Below are positions 16,733 through 24,984 of a stretch of DNA of 64,000 bases, piece after piece. The stretch is from CAZLDI01 sp964558415 (lineage in GTDB: Bacteria > Chloroflexota > Dehalococcoidia > SM23-28-2 > RBG-16-64-32): positions 42,097-106,096 of the forward strand of contig CAZLDI010000012.1 of NCBI GenBank assembly GCA_964558415.1. The letters are read 5' to 3'. Each line of letters starts with the position of its first letter. Position 1 is the first letter of the stretch. The notes beneath the pieces were generated by a model, which was given only the letters and a program-made list of their open reading frames with translations, searched no databases and had not been told where the DNA came from. Made by a program: the position numbers and the translations under genes.

Positions 16733-16755
16733 CCTTCGACTACGCTCGGGACAGG
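16733..16755. repeat. Dispersed repeat CCTTCGACTACGCTCGGGAC in the ilvE leader
   Basis: The block CCTTCGACTACGCTCGGGAC plus AGG lies between the ilvE promoter and start codon. Related sequences occur at 59263-59284 (CCTTCGACCCCGCTCAGGAC) and around 63730-63749 (CCCTTCGGCAGACTCAGGAT). Its left end borders the AAGGGAG that serves as ilvE ribosome site. It looks like a member of a small interspersed repeat family. Confidence 0.55.
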
Positions 16756-16776
16756 CCTTTCGCGGGGTTGTGGATA

Positions 16777-16806
16777 AGTATAGCCGCGAGCGGCAGGGTT
16801 GGGCAA
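16777..16806 (-). promoter_or_regulatory. Predicted ilvE promoter (TTGCCC-18-TATACT)
   Basis: On the minus strand TTGCCC (16806-16801) and TATACT (16782-16777) are separated by 18 bp. The predicted start near 16770 would give a leader of about 48 nt containing the dispersed repeat at 16733-16755. No T-box or obvious terminator is present here, unlike the ilvD operon. Confidence 0.5.
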
Positions 16807-16882
16807 CTTTGGGCGGGCTTCAGCGCACGCGGTGCCACTCGTCCATTGGAGATACGTCAGTGTTTCGCCCACGATATTCTCG

Positions 16883-17929
16883 ATGGGTGCGTTGGCGGGA
16901 AAGTGGGTGTGGATCTGGAACTGGCGCCGCTGCGAGGGCGGCGATGCCGGCCGCATCGCGGAGCGCCTTATCGCTGCCGGGTGTAACGGCGCGCTGGTGA
17001 AGGCGTTCGACGGGCCGCGCTGGTTCCCGCAGTCCGCCTCTGAAGGAGACCAGGGAAAACCGTGGCGCGAGATCGCGGCCGAACTGAAGTCTCGCGGCGT
17101 CCCCGTTGGCGGCTGGGGCTACTGCTACGGCGACGATCCGGCGGGCGAGGCGCAGCGGGCGATCGAGACCGCGCAGTACGGGCACGCCGACCTGCTGGTC
17201 CTGGACGTGGAGGCCGAGTTCAAGGGGAAGCCGCAGGCGGCGGAGGAACTGTGCCGCCGCGTCCGCGAAGCGCTGGGGCCGGACTACCCTCTGTACTTCA
17301 GCAGCTTCGCGCTCCCCCGCTACCACCGCGCCTTCCCGTTTGAAGTGTTTCGCCGCTACTGCGACGGCGCGGCGCCGCAGGTCTACTGGAACGCGTTCAA
17401 GTGGCCCGTGAAGCAGGCGGTGGAGCAGATGTACGAAGACCACACGGCGCTCGGCATTGCGCCCGAGAAGGTGTTTCCCGTTGGCGGGCTGTACGCGCAG
17501 GGCGCCGTGCGATACCCGCTGGCAGAAGAGGTGGGTGAATTCGCCCGTCTTGCCGGAGCGCAGGGTTCGAACGGCGTGAGCTTCTGGTCATACGAGCACA
17601 TGGACGACGGTATGTGGTCGGCGGTCGCAGCGGCGTCGCTGACGGCGGCGGAGGAGGAAGAGATGTCAAGTTCGGAGTTCGAGCAGATCAGCAGATCGAT
17701 CGGCGACCTCTCGCGGCGGATGGACGGCCTGGAGGCGGACGTCCGCACCCTACGCGCCGGAACGGCGACGGCGCCGCGCACCTACACGGTCCAGCCGGGC
17801 GACACCCTCTCCGGAATCGCCGCGAAGCTGGGAATCGCGGACTGGCGCCGCCTCTACGAGGCCAATCGCGCCGTCATCGGCCCCAACCCGGACCTGATCC
17901 GGCCGGGGCAGGTGTTCGTCGTGGGTTAG
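16883..17929 (+). CDS. Glycosidase-like TIM-barrel protein with C-terminal LysM domain
   Basis: 348 residues from ATG 16883, where similarity to a barrel fold begins (GKWVWIWNWRRCEGG); the open frame extends 28 codons further upstream over the ilvE promoter. Residues about 5-255 alternate strands and helices with GALVKAFDG, GGWGYCYGD, LLVLDVEAEF (possible catalytic acids), APQVYWNAF and GVSFWSYEH, as in GH25-like or glycoside-hydrolase-like domains. A helical linker (about 262-300) leads to a LysM domain (YTVQPGDTLSGIAAKLGI to IRPGQVFVVG), which binds peptidoglycan-type glycans. No signal peptide is seen from this start. Confidence 0.75.
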   Translation: MGALAGKWVWIWNWRRCEGGDAGRIAERLIAAGCNGALVKAFDGPRWFPQSASEGDQGKPWREIAAELKSRGVPVGGWGYCYGDDPAGEAQRAIETAQYGHADLLVLDVEAEFKGKPQAAEELCRRVREALGPDYPLYFSSFALPRYHRAFPFEVFRRYCDGAAPQVYWNAFKWPVKQAVEQMYEDHTALGIAPEKVFPVGGLYAQGAVRYPLAEEVGEFARLAGAQGSNGVSFWSYEHMDDGMWSAVAAASLTAAEEEEMSSSEFEQISRSIGDLSRRMDGLEADVRTLRAGTATAPRTYTVQPGDTLSGIAAKLGIADWRRLYEANRAVIGPNPDLIRPGQVFVVG

Positions 17930-19035
17930 TCTGGCTCCTCGGGGTAATAGCCAGGCCTCAGGGGATCGGTCGGATCTTCCAGCCCGACGGCCTTCTCAAG
18001 TTGGTCTACGAGAAAAGCCTCATCAGCCACGTCATTGGGCGTCAGATACAGGCCACCCGTGGCCTCCACGCAATTGTCACCGCTGCAGGTAACCTCCTCG
18101 CGGGTAAACCTCCACCCGCGTGTTTCATTCTCCGTAGGAATATCTTCCGCGGGTACCACAAATACAAATTCCCAGTAGTAGCTGGGTCTGTCAACTACTC
18201 GCCCACGTACGAAGAACAAAGACTCACCGGGGAACGGCCCCGACTCGGGATCGTAGAGGGACGGGCCGGCCGGACAACCTTCGTCAACAATTGGCTCCGA
18301 TCCGAAGTTTGCCTTCGCCCATATTTCATGCTCCTGCACCTTGGACATGGCATCCCTTACTGCCTTCACGGAATCCGACCGAGTCTCCCTGGCTTCACCG
18401 ACGGCATCCACACATATCGCCAGCCGAGACAGGTCCCGCGGAGAACCTTCCGCTGGGTGATATCCCGGCTCGTATTCATCGTCTCGCGATTCAAGGCCGA
18501 TCGATTTCTCCAACAGGTCGATCAAATAGTCCTGCGGCGGAAGCGCATCCACTGCCAGATACAGGCCCTGTGTAATCTCGGTGCAACCGCCCTCGTCGCA
18601 GATCACCTCCTCAGGGTTGAACGCCCACAGAGCCCCCGGTCCTAGCCCGCTTATGTCAGCCGGTGAGAGTACGAATATGAACAGGCTGAAGTAGCCGGGC
18701 TCCGCCACCACGCGGGGTTCGCGTCCCACCGCCTCGCCCTGCTCAACCTGCCGTAGCACCGGGGCTTCAGGGCAGCCGCTCTGGACGTCGGGCGGTTGGC
18801 CGGAGGCGCTATCGAACTCCCACCCTTCATGCTTCGCGACCTCAACGAGAGCGTCAATCACGCGCTGCTGGATTACCGCCTCCGAGCCTTCTGCCGAACC
18901 AACGCCGTCTATGCATACCGTCAACCGATCGTTCGGACGGCCAGGAGCTTGCGACGGCGCATCGCGGTGCGGCGCGCTCGCGCCACAAGCACCGAGCGCT
19001 GCGGCAAGCGTAGCGGCCATCAGCAACCGCATCAT
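17926..19035 (-). CDS. Lipoprotein with an internal two-fold repeat, unknown function
   Basis: 369 residues. Signal peptide and lipobox LGAC near residues 14-17. The rest consists of two repeats of about 165 residues. Each starts with a (T/A)(V/I)C(I/V)D strand, has a (S/E)GCP motif, an aromatic (F/E)F(I/V)FV strand, an EEV(I/T)C----C pair, then GLYL----A-----(D/E)--LV-(D/Q)LEK-(I/V)GLE and a terminal PGY(H/Y)P. Four conserved cysteines per repeat suggest disulfides. The start may be the second Met. Its stop overlaps the convergent LysM gene by 4 bp. Confidence 0.75.
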   Translation of the reverse strand: MMRLLMAATLAAALGACGASAPHRDAPSQAPGRPNDRLTVCIDGVGSAEGSEAVIQQRVIDALVEVAKHEGWEFDSASGQPPDVQSGCPEAPVLRQVEQGEAVGREPRVVAEPGYFSLFIFVLSPADISGLGPGALWAFNPEEVICDEGGCTEITQGLYLAVDALPPQDYLIDLLEKSIGLESRDDEYEPGYHPAEGSPRDLSRLAICVDAVGEARETRSDSVKAVRDAMSKVQEHEIWAKANFGSEPIVDEGCPAGPSLYDPESGPFPGESLFFVRGRVVDRPSYYWEFVFVVPAEDIPTENETRGWRFTREEVTCSGDNCVEATGGLYLTPNDVADEAFLVDQLEKAVGLEDPTDPLRPGYYPEEPD

Positions 19036-19047
19036 GGCGCATCCATC

Positions 19048-19077
19048 TTACGCCTGAAACTCCGGCCCGCCTATAAT
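19048..19077 (+). promoter_or_regulatory. Possible promoter for the 19120 flavoprotein gene
   Basis: A perfect TATAAT lies at 19072-19077, with a weak -35 (TTACGC, 19048-19053) 18 bp upstream. It sits in the 84-bp divergent gap between the lipoprotein and the flavoprotein genes. Only the -10 is convincing. Confidence 0.4.
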
Positions 19078-19119
19078 CTCTCTCAGCATGCACCTCCGGA
19101 CGAGAGCCGCATCTCCCGC

Positions 19120-20343
19120 ATGACCCTCGACTGCGATGTCGCTGTCGTCGGTGCCGGGCCGGCGGGGTCGCGCACGGCTCGGGACCTGGCGCGGGCTGGG
19201 TTACGAGTGCGGCTGCTGGAGGAGCACCGGCGTGTCGGCGTGCCTTCGCACTGCTCCGGGCTGATCAGCGTGCGCACGCTGCGGGAGGCGGAGATCGGCG
19301 AAGAAGCGGCGATCCACCGCATCACCGGTGCCTTCGTGCACACCCAGAGCGGCGCGGAAGTCGCCATCGGTGGCGGCGCAACGCGTGCCGTCGCGATCGA
19401 CCGCGTGCGCTGGGACGAGACCCTTTGCGAGCAGGCACAGGCGGCCGGTGCGGAGCTCATTCGCGCGCGGTTGGTGAATGCCGGGCGGGAGAACTCTCAT
19501 GTACGCCTGCACACGCAGACCGACGGTAACGACGCGTCATTCACGGCGCGCGTCCTCGTCGGCGCGGACGGTGCGCACTCGCGCGTCGCACGGAGCCTGG
19601 GACTTCCGGGACCGAGCGACAAGGTTTACTGCCTGGGCGTCGAAGGCCGCATGAAGGCGCGTCGCGACGACTTCGTGCACGTCCTCGTCGGGCGCGACCT
19701 TTCGCCCGGCTGGTTCGGCTGGATCATCCCCACCGGTGACGGCGGCGTGCGTGTCGGCATCGGCTCGCAGAACGGCGTGAAACCGCTCGCCCTGTACCGG
19801 CGCATGTGCGAGCAGTTCCCACAGCTCTTCGCAGAGATCGAGCCCCGCCGCTTCTACGGCGGGACGATACCGCTCGACTTCGCGCCGCGCTCTTACGCTG
19901 ACAACGTACTCCTTGTCGGTGACGCCGCGGGCCAGGTGAAGCCGTTCTCGGGCGGCGGCATCTACACGGGACTGGTCGCCGGCAGGCACGCCGCGCAGGC
20001 GATAATCAATGCGTTCGCGGCCGGCGACGTCAACGCGAACGGCCTATCGCCGTATGAGCGCGGCTGGCAGCGCGAGATCGGGCGGGAGTTGCGCCGCAGC
20101 CTCCGCTTGCGCCGGTTCGGCCTCTCGCTGAGCGACGTCGAGGTAGATAGAGTCGTCGCGGCGCTCAGGAGCCCGGGGCTTCAGAAGGTCGCCGCGCAGC
20201 ATGGAGACATCGATTACCCCTCGCGCGTACTGCTGCGCCTGGCCCGCTCCCTTCCTGCCGTGGCGTTGCTGGCGTGGGTGACGCTGCGCCGCCCGCTGGC
20301 GACGCTGGATCTCGTGCGCGCGCACCTCCCCTTCGGGGTGTAG
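19120..20343 (+). CDS. Geranylgeranyl-reductase-family FAD-dependent oxidoreductase (second copy)
   Basis: 407 residues from ATG 19120, which puts the FAD motif CDVAVVGAGPAGSRTARDLA at the N terminus; the long open frame upstream runs antisense to the lipoprotein gene and is not coding. Landmarks: PSHCSGLIS near residue 43 (the PCGG-type position replaced by HCSG), ADGAHSRVARSLGL, and LLVGDAAGQVKPFSGGGIYTG. Same fold and length as the protein at 12773-13996 but clearly diverged. Likely reduces an isoprenoid chain; substrate unknown. Confidence 0.87.
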   Translation: MTLDCDVAVVGAGPAGSRTARDLARAGLRVRLLEEHRRVGVPSHCSGLISVRTLREAEIGEEAAIHRITGAFVHTQSGAEVAIGGGATRAVAIDRVRWDETLCEQAQAAGAELIRARLVNAGRENSHVRLHTQTDGNDASFTARVLVGADGAHSRVARSLGLPGPSDKVYCLGVEGRMKARRDDFVHVLVGRDLSPGWFGWIIPTGDGGVRVGIGSQNGVKPLALYRRMCEQFPQLFAEIEPRRFYGGTIPLDFAPRSYADNVLLVGDAAGQVKPFSGGGIYTGLVAGRHAAQAIINAFAAGDVNANGLSPYERGWQREIGRELRRSLRLRRFGLSLSDVEVDRVVAALRSPGLQKVAAQHGDIDYPSRVLLRLARSLPAVALLAWVTLRRPLATLDLVRAHLPFGV

Positions 20344-20384
20344 GTCGGGTCAGTGGAAACCCGAGTGCTACAATACAGCCGATA

Positions 20385-20864
20385 ATGGCCGCTACCGGAC
20401 AGGCTTCCCGATCGGCGGGCGCACGGGCGGCGCCGCTGCCGGTCGCTTCCATTCAGCTGCGCATCGTCGCCTTCGTCCTTGATTGCATCGTCATGTTCTC
20501 CTTTTTCCTGCTGTTCGTCGCCATCGGTGGTTTCCAGCTTTTGACGCAGGGGGACAACCCGCCGGACTCGGCTCTATACGCGGCGCTCGCAATCATGGGC
20601 CTGTTCTTCTTCCCTTTCGCCCCACTCTTCTTCGCATTGATGTGGTCGTGGCGCGGCCAGAGCGTAGGTATGATGGCCGTCCGCATAGTTGTGACTGACC
20701 GCGCCGGCCAACGACCGACCTTCGCCCGGGCGCTCGTCCGGACGCTGCTTTGGCCACTCAGCCTGTCGTTGATGGGCATCGGCTTGTTCCAGATGCTGAT
20801 TGACGGCGAAAACAGAGCGCTTCACGACGTACTGTCCGGCACCGTGGTCAGAGAGCTGCCGTGA
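20385..20864 (+). CDS. RDD-family membrane protein
   Basis: 159 residues from ATG 20385. The RDD signature is present as R----VLDCIVMFSFF in the first membrane segment (about residues 25-48); further segments lie near 63-88 and 122-140. The loop SWRGQSVGMMAVRIVVTDRAG matches the family's conserved G-S-GM---I-V motif. Role unknown; family members are small envelope proteins. TACAAT at 20369-20374 could be a -10 placing transcription start almost at the ATG. It overlaps the next gene by 4 bp. Confidence 0.85.
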   Translation: MAATGQASRSAGARAAPLPVASIQLRIVAFVLDCIVMFSFFLLFVAIGGFQLLTQGDNPPDSALYAALAIMGLFFFPFAPLFFALMWSWRGQSVGMMAVRIVVTDRAGQRPTFARALVRTLLWPLSLSLMGIGLFQMLIDGENRALHDVLSGTVVRELP

Positions 20865-21694
20865 GCGGCGCGCCGCCGATCCTGCGTATAGCCGGACAGT
20901 GGTTCCTTGGATTCTTGGCGGCCGCGGCCCTTCTGGCCTGCACGCTCTTCTTCAGCGTCTATCAGTTGACCTCTGAAGAGACCGGCCAACGCATCCTCCG
21001 ACGCAACGTCGCCACGACAACAGAGATCGACGCGATCCTGCCGCGACTTGAGGCGGACCTTCACGAGGCTGCCCGGACGGCGGAGGGTGAAACTATCACG
21101 CTGCCCGGCTTCCCGATTACGATCGACATCCCACTATCCGACGCGATCACGATCGAGGGCCCGGAACTGCGTACGCTGGTGTTGCAGCAATCGGCAGAAC
21201 GGCTGTACGAAGACGGCACGTCCATCTGGGACGATGCGGACGCCGAGGGGGACCAGGATATCGAGCGCGTGTCCACCGCCGGCGCGCTGCACCGCGGATT
21301 CGGACTGATAGCGGACCTCTGGCACACTATCTTTCTCGTGCTCACAATCGCTTCCGGGGTCATCGCCTTGCTTCTCGCCGCGGTGCTGCTGACAGTGGTG
21401 CGCGGTAACACTCGATTCGCAGCGCTTGGTGGTGTCGCCATCGCCGCCGGCCTGCCCGGCCTCGCGGGCGCCGTCGCCGTGCGCTTCGCGATGCGAACCG
21501 CCGAGTCGGACGCGGACGGATTCGAGCAGGCCCTGATCGACCTCGGTGTAGACACCGTCTGGATCTTCATCCGCAGCTACCTGATAGTGAGCACCCTCGG
21601 GGTCGGCCTCTTGGCCGTCAGCCTGCTTCTCACGTGGTGGCAGAGGCGGACCGCGACGCCCGGCCTGGCCGCCGGCGGGGATGTCCCCTCGTAG
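20861..21694 (+). CDS. Predicted membrane protein, unknown function
   Basis: 277 residues, GTG start in a GTGA overlap with the RDD gene. One N-terminal membrane segment (about 12-34), an extracytoplasmic region of about 120 residues (LTSEETGQRILRRN, LPGFPITIDIPLS), then three or four further membrane segments (about 155-185, 190-212, 235-262). No family recognised. Position and coupling suggest it works with the RDD protein. Confidence 0.7.
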   Translation: MSGAPPILRIAGQWFLGFLAAAALLACTLFFSVYQLTSEETGQRILRRNVATTTEIDAILPRLEADLHEAARTAEGETITLPGFPITIDIPLSDAITIEGPELRTLVLQQSAERLYEDGTSIWDDADAEGDQDIERVSTAGALHRGFGLIADLWHTIFLVLTIASGVIALLLAAVLLTVVRGNTRFAALGGVAIAAGLPGLAGAVAVRFAMRTAESDADGFEQALIDLGVDTVWIFIRSYLIVSTLGVGLLAVSLLLTWWQRRTATPGLAAGGDVPS

Positions 21695-21718
21695 CCCCGA
21701 TACGGTAGATTGACAGGT

Positions 21719-22111
21719 ATGAGCTCGCGAAGGCTCGCAACTATGGCGCGCATGGCGGCGCTGGCTCTTCTGCTCGGCGCCATACTCCCCAACGTCTCGT
21801 TCATCGGGCACTGGGGCGCCTTCGGCGGTGCCCCCGACCCTGCGGCCCCCACGCATGCGTCGCATGACCCACTCGGCCCCGCTGAGGCGGAGCAGCACGC
21901 AAGACACTGCCACGTTGGCCCGGCCAGGTGCTCCGGACAGTCGAGCCTCGTTGGCACATGGTCGATTGGAGACGCAACGAGCGGCCTGCTGATCGACGGT
22001 TCTTTGGCGTTGATCGAATTGAGCGTCGCGCGGACGCACGCCGAACCTCCGCGCGCACGAATCGCCCACCCGCCGAAGTCTGTCCCACCAATCACGCCGT
22101 ATACAAGTTGA
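21719..22111 (+). CDS. Small secreted or membrane-anchored protein with His/Cys cluster, unknown
   Basis: 130 residues from ATG 21719. N-terminal hydrophobic segment (MAALALLLGAILPNVSF) then a soluble part rich in His and Cys, for example HASHDPLG and EQHARHCHVGPARCSG. It lies just upstream of copper-handling genes, so metal binding is possible but unproven. No family recognised; DUF2946-like proteins have a similar layout. The reverse strand is also open here, so coding status is not certain. Confidence 0.5.
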   Translation: MSSRRLATMARMAALALLLGAILPNVSFIGHWGAFGGAPDPAAPTHASHDPLGPAEAEQHARHCHVGPARCSGQSSLVGTWSIGDATSGLLIDGSLALIELSVARTHAEPPRARIAHPPKSVPPITPYTS

Positions 22112-22164
22112 TCCCCGCACTTGCCGGGGGCGTGCGGAGATCTAATCCTCAGGAGGTGGGACCC

Positions 22165-22617
22165 GTGCAACTGTTAAAGGGTGCCCTGGCAGCGCTGGCA
22201 GGGCTGACCGTGCTGGCACTGGCGATCGGCGCTTGCGGCAGCAACAACGACGACGATATAGAGGCGATCAACGCGAGTCTGCAGCGCATTGAGACGCTCA
22301 CGGCGCTGAACACGATGGAAGGTGTTGGCTTCCACGACATAGCTGAGGACCTGCAGGCGGCGTCTGAGCTGGATACTTTCACCCTGAGTACAATTCGCCG
22401 GGCACGCCAGGTCGCGGCGGTGACGGTGTGGCCGCAGGACCTCTCCGAACTGGCTGCGACGTTTCTAACGAAGCTTGGGGAGTTTGAGACCGCTCTCGAA
22501 GCCGAAGACCTCCGGGAATCTAAGGGGCTGGCGAATGAGACACACGACGCCTGGCATGAGCTTCAAACAGAGGCTTATCCTTATCTAGCCGGAGAAGAAC
22601 CGGAACACGAGGAATAA
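22165..22617 (+). CDS. Lipoprotein of the copper-associated cluster, unknown
   Basis: 150 residues from GTG 22165, fixed by a perfect AGGAGG at 22151-22156. Signal peptide ending LAIGACGSN (lipobox Cys near residue 21). The mature part is mostly alpha-helical and acidic (DDDIEAINASLQRIE; LGEFETALEAEDLR; ETHDAWHELQTEAYPYL), with several His. It precedes copC by 25 bp. A helical periplasmic metal-binding or scaffold role is conceivable; no family recognised. Confidence 0.75.
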   Translation: MQLLKGALAALAGLTVLALAIGACGSNNDDDIEAINASLQRIETLTALNTMEGVGFHDIAEDLQAASELDTFTLSTIRRARQVAAVTVWPQDLSELAATFLTKLGEFETALEAEDLRESKGLANETHDAWHELQTEAYPYLAGEEPEHEE

Positions 22618-22642
22618 CGACGGCAGCGAAGGAGGACGGCCG

Positions 22643-23335
22643 ATGACGAGCGTAGTCGCAAAGGCAGGGACCTACCAGCGTTGGCGGCTGCTGGTGCTCC
22701 TCTCCGGCGCCGTCGTGCCGGTCGTCGCCGTCCTTATTGGGGGCGGGATTCGCGTCACACCAGCCGAAGCACACGCGGAATACCACCACTCCATCCCGCC
22801 GGAGGAGTCAGTCCTGGACGAGATGCCGACGACAGTCGACGTCTATTTCACCCAGGAGATGCGGCGGGCCGGCGGTCTGCCCACCCTCGCCGTCTACAAC
22901 CAGAGCGGGGACGATGTCTCCCTCGGCGCCACACTGGACGACGCCAACCGCACACACATGATCGTCGAGCTCCCGCCGGCGCTGCCAGAGGGCGAATACA
23001 CCTTCGTCTGGCATTCCCTCTCAGATTGGGATGGGGACGACGGGATAGGCGCCTTTCGCATCTGCGTGACGTTGTGCCCCACGCCCATCGTGTTGGGTAC
23101 GCCGCCGCCGTCCGATGCGACTGCGCCAGCGACGCCAACCCAGCCTCCCACCGTTACCGCCGAGCCATCGACTTCTACCGCAGCGCCCGGTACCGCCGGA
23201 GACAAGGACAGCGGTAGCGACGGTATCCCGCCGTGGGCGGCCGGTCTGGGCGTGGTCGGCGGCGTGGTGGCCGGCGCGGTATCGGCCGTCGTCGTCGGTG
23301 GCCGGCGCGAGGGGCGTGCCGGAAGTGACCGCTAG
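22643..23335 (+). CDS. copC: CopC-domain copper-binding protein with C-terminal membrane anchor
   Basis: 230 residues, good GAAGGAGG ribosome site. Signal sequence cleaved near AEAHAEYHHS, so His would be near the mature N terminus as in CopC copper sites. The CopC beta-sandwich shows SIPPEESVLDEMPTTVDVYF, PEGEYTFVWHSLSDWDGD and GAFRICV. After a Pro/Thr/Ser-rich linker (about 150-195) comes a single Gly/Val-rich membrane segment (about 197-222). It would sit outside the membrane and hand copper to a CopD-type permease, encoded 1.6 kb downstream as a fusion. Confidence 0.88.
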   Translation: MTSVVAKAGTYQRWRLLVLLSGAVVPVVAVLIGGGIRVTPAEAHAEYHHSIPPEESVLDEMPTTVDVYFTQEMRRAGGLPTLAVYNQSGDDVSLGATLDDANRTHMIVELPPALPEGEYTFVWHSLSDWDGDDGIGAFRICVTLCPTPIVLGTPPPSDATAPATPTQPPTVTAEPSTSTAAPGTAGDKDSGSDGIPPWAAGLGVVGGVVAGAVSAVVVGGRREGRAGSDR

Positions 23336-23350
23336 CCAGGGAAGGCCCGC

Positions 23351-24361
23351 TTGAAGCTGTCCGCCGCCGCGCCGTTGCTCCTATTGGCCGCTGGCGTCGG
23401 CCTGTTGGCAATCGCGGTTGTGGCAGCGTTCGTGTTGCTCGCCGGCGGTGATTCGGAGCCGACTCCAATCCTGACAGCGCCGGCAGAGCCAGGGCTGCTC
23501 ATCTACCTCGATCCCAACGGCCTCGTAGCCCTAGACACTGAAAGCGGCGAGCTCCATCATCGCGCAGTACCGGCCAACTTTGAGCAGGTCCTGGCAGCGG
23601 AGTGCACGCGCGACGGGGCCAGGATCGCGTACCTGAAACAGGACCTGAAGTCGGGGGCAAGGACCGTCCTGGTTGAAGCCGGAGCTCAGCCAGACGCGCC
23701 GATACAGGTAGGCCCGTTCGTACAGGGTATTGGCTGGTCGCCCGATGGAGAGCGGCTCGCGCTTGTGGAGCAGGGTGCGACTGACACTCAGACGTACGAA
23801 CTCAAGACGCTGGATCCCGACTCCGGAAAGGAAGAGGTGCTCGCGAGCGAGGAAGGTCTGCCCGGGCCGCCGCGCTGGTCGCCCGACGGCGCCAGAATCG
23901 CCTTCCACTCACTGCTTACGCCAAGAGTCTATGTCTACGAGCTGGCGGCGCCGGACAGTCCGGCCCGTAGTATCGGGCCGCCGGACGTCAAGGCCTATGA
24001 TCCAGAGTGGGCGCCTGACGGCTCGCATCTGCTATTCATCGGCCTTGATCAGAAACAGGTCTTCCAGATATTCTCCCTTGACCTGGCGACGGGCGAGCCG
24101 ACGCAACTCACCAACTCGCCATTCGCGAAGGGCCGCCCGCGCTTCGCTGTTGACGGCAGCGCGCTGGCCGTCAACGGCACCGTGTTCACCCCTGCGGTAT
24201 CAGGGCGTCCCGCCGCCGCCCGACACCAGTTCGCTGTCTGGTTGATCAAGCCCGACGGTACGGGCGAAGAGATGATCACGGACATCACCCTTGATGCCAG
24301 CCTCCTCGGCTGGTGCGCGCGCGGCCCGTGGCTCAACGGCTCCTGGACGGTCGGCCAATGA
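23351..24361 (+). CDS. Membrane-anchored TolB-like beta-propeller protein
   Basis: 336 residues from a TTG start. One N-terminal membrane segment (about 7-32), then repeated WD40-like/PD40 blades with IGWSPDGERLALVEQ, PRWSPDGARIAFHS and PEWAPDGSHLLFIG. Probably a periplasmic or surface propeller for protein contacts; no enzymatic motif. It sits inside the copper cluster, between copC and the first of two related unknown membrane proteins, and its stop overlaps the next ATG (ATGA). Confidence 0.82.
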   Translation: MKLSAAAPLLLLAAGVGLLAIAVVAAFVLLAGGDSEPTPILTAPAEPGLLIYLDPNGLVALDTESGELHHRAVPANFEQVLAAECTRDGARIAYLKQDLKSGARTVLVEAGAQPDAPIQVGPFVQGIGWSPDGERLALVEQGATDTQTYELKTLDPDSGKEEVLASEEGLPGPPRWSPDGARIAFHSLLTPRVYVYELAAPDSPARSIGPPDVKAYDPEWAPDGSHLLFIGLDQKQVFQIFSLDLATGEPTQLTNSPFAKGRPRFAVDGSALAVNGTVFTPAVSGRPAAARHQFAVWLIKPDGTGEEMITDITLDASLLGWCARGPWLNGSWTVGQ

Positions 24362-24984
24362 GTGCTGCCAGTCCGTTCCTGCATTTCGCCGGAGCGCACC
24401 CGGCAAGCACCGGAGTAACGATCGGCGTGGTATTCGTGGCGCTGTTCGTGCTGAGCTTCGCCCTGGGCAAGCTCCCGCCCGGGCAACACAGGCTCAGCCG
24501 CGCCTGGCTCAAGCAGTGGTTCGAAGCGTCGATTCCAAGGCTTGCTATAGCGGCGATCTTCACGGGACTGATCTTTGGCGCTGGTGCGCTCGCCGGCGGC
24601 GACGACGGAGCGTCCGGCAACGACGCAACTGCGGTGGCCGGAGCCTGCGGCCGCCCGCTCTCCGCCCTCACCGGAAACCCGGTGACCAGCGAGCGGATCA
24701 GCGCAGCCGCTGAGGGTATGCGGGCCGTGCAGGCGGCCGCCGAGACACCCGACCCCCAGGGAGCAAAAGCAACCTTCTTTGGCGAAACGCACGCGCTCAC
24801 CCACGACATCGATCCACCCCTGCGCGCCGTCGACCCGGAACTGGCCCGGTTGCTCTGCGAGAGCGTCGTCATTCTGGAGGTAGAGCTGGCGACTCAGCCA
24901 GACCTCGCCAGGGTGGCCGGCGCCGCGGCGGCTTCCGCGACGCAGCTCGAAGGTGCGGGCGAAGCACTGGGCTTGGGGCAATGA
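24358..24984 (+). CDS. Membrane protein of an unrecognised copper-cluster-associated family
   Basis: 208 residues, ATGA overlap with the propeller gene. Two membrane segments (about 19-37 and 62-80), then an extracytoplasmic helical domain containing GACGRPLSAL and the block FFGETHALTHDIDPP (140-154) followed by LRAVDPELARLLC. The same block occurs in the protein at 27277-27810 (FYGPVHNFTHNADPP, then VREVDEALAKDLC). The conserved His residues and the two Cys could bind a metal. Its stop overlaps the CopC-CopD fusion start (ATGA), so the genes are translationally coupled. Confidence 0.75.
   Translation: MSAASPFLHFAGAHPASTGVTIGVVFVALFVLSFALGKLPPGQHRLSRAWLKQWFEASIPRLAIAAIFTGLIFGAGALAGGDDGASGNDATAVAGACGRPLSALTGNPVTSERISAAAEGMRAVQAAAETPDPQGAKATFFGETHALTHDIDPPLRAVDPELARLLCESVVILEVELATQPDLARVAGAAAASATQLEGAGEALGLGQ

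Noticed and set aside
18796..19119. 108-residue N-terminal extension of the second geranylgeranyl-reductase-like protein
   Set aside because: It would put the FAD motif far from the N terminus and lies antisense to the lipoprotein gene; a TATAAT lies between.
24049..24981. 310-codon minus-strand frame in the copper cluster
   Set aside because: Antisense to coupled plus-strand genes with signal peptides and conserved motifs; no protein-like features.
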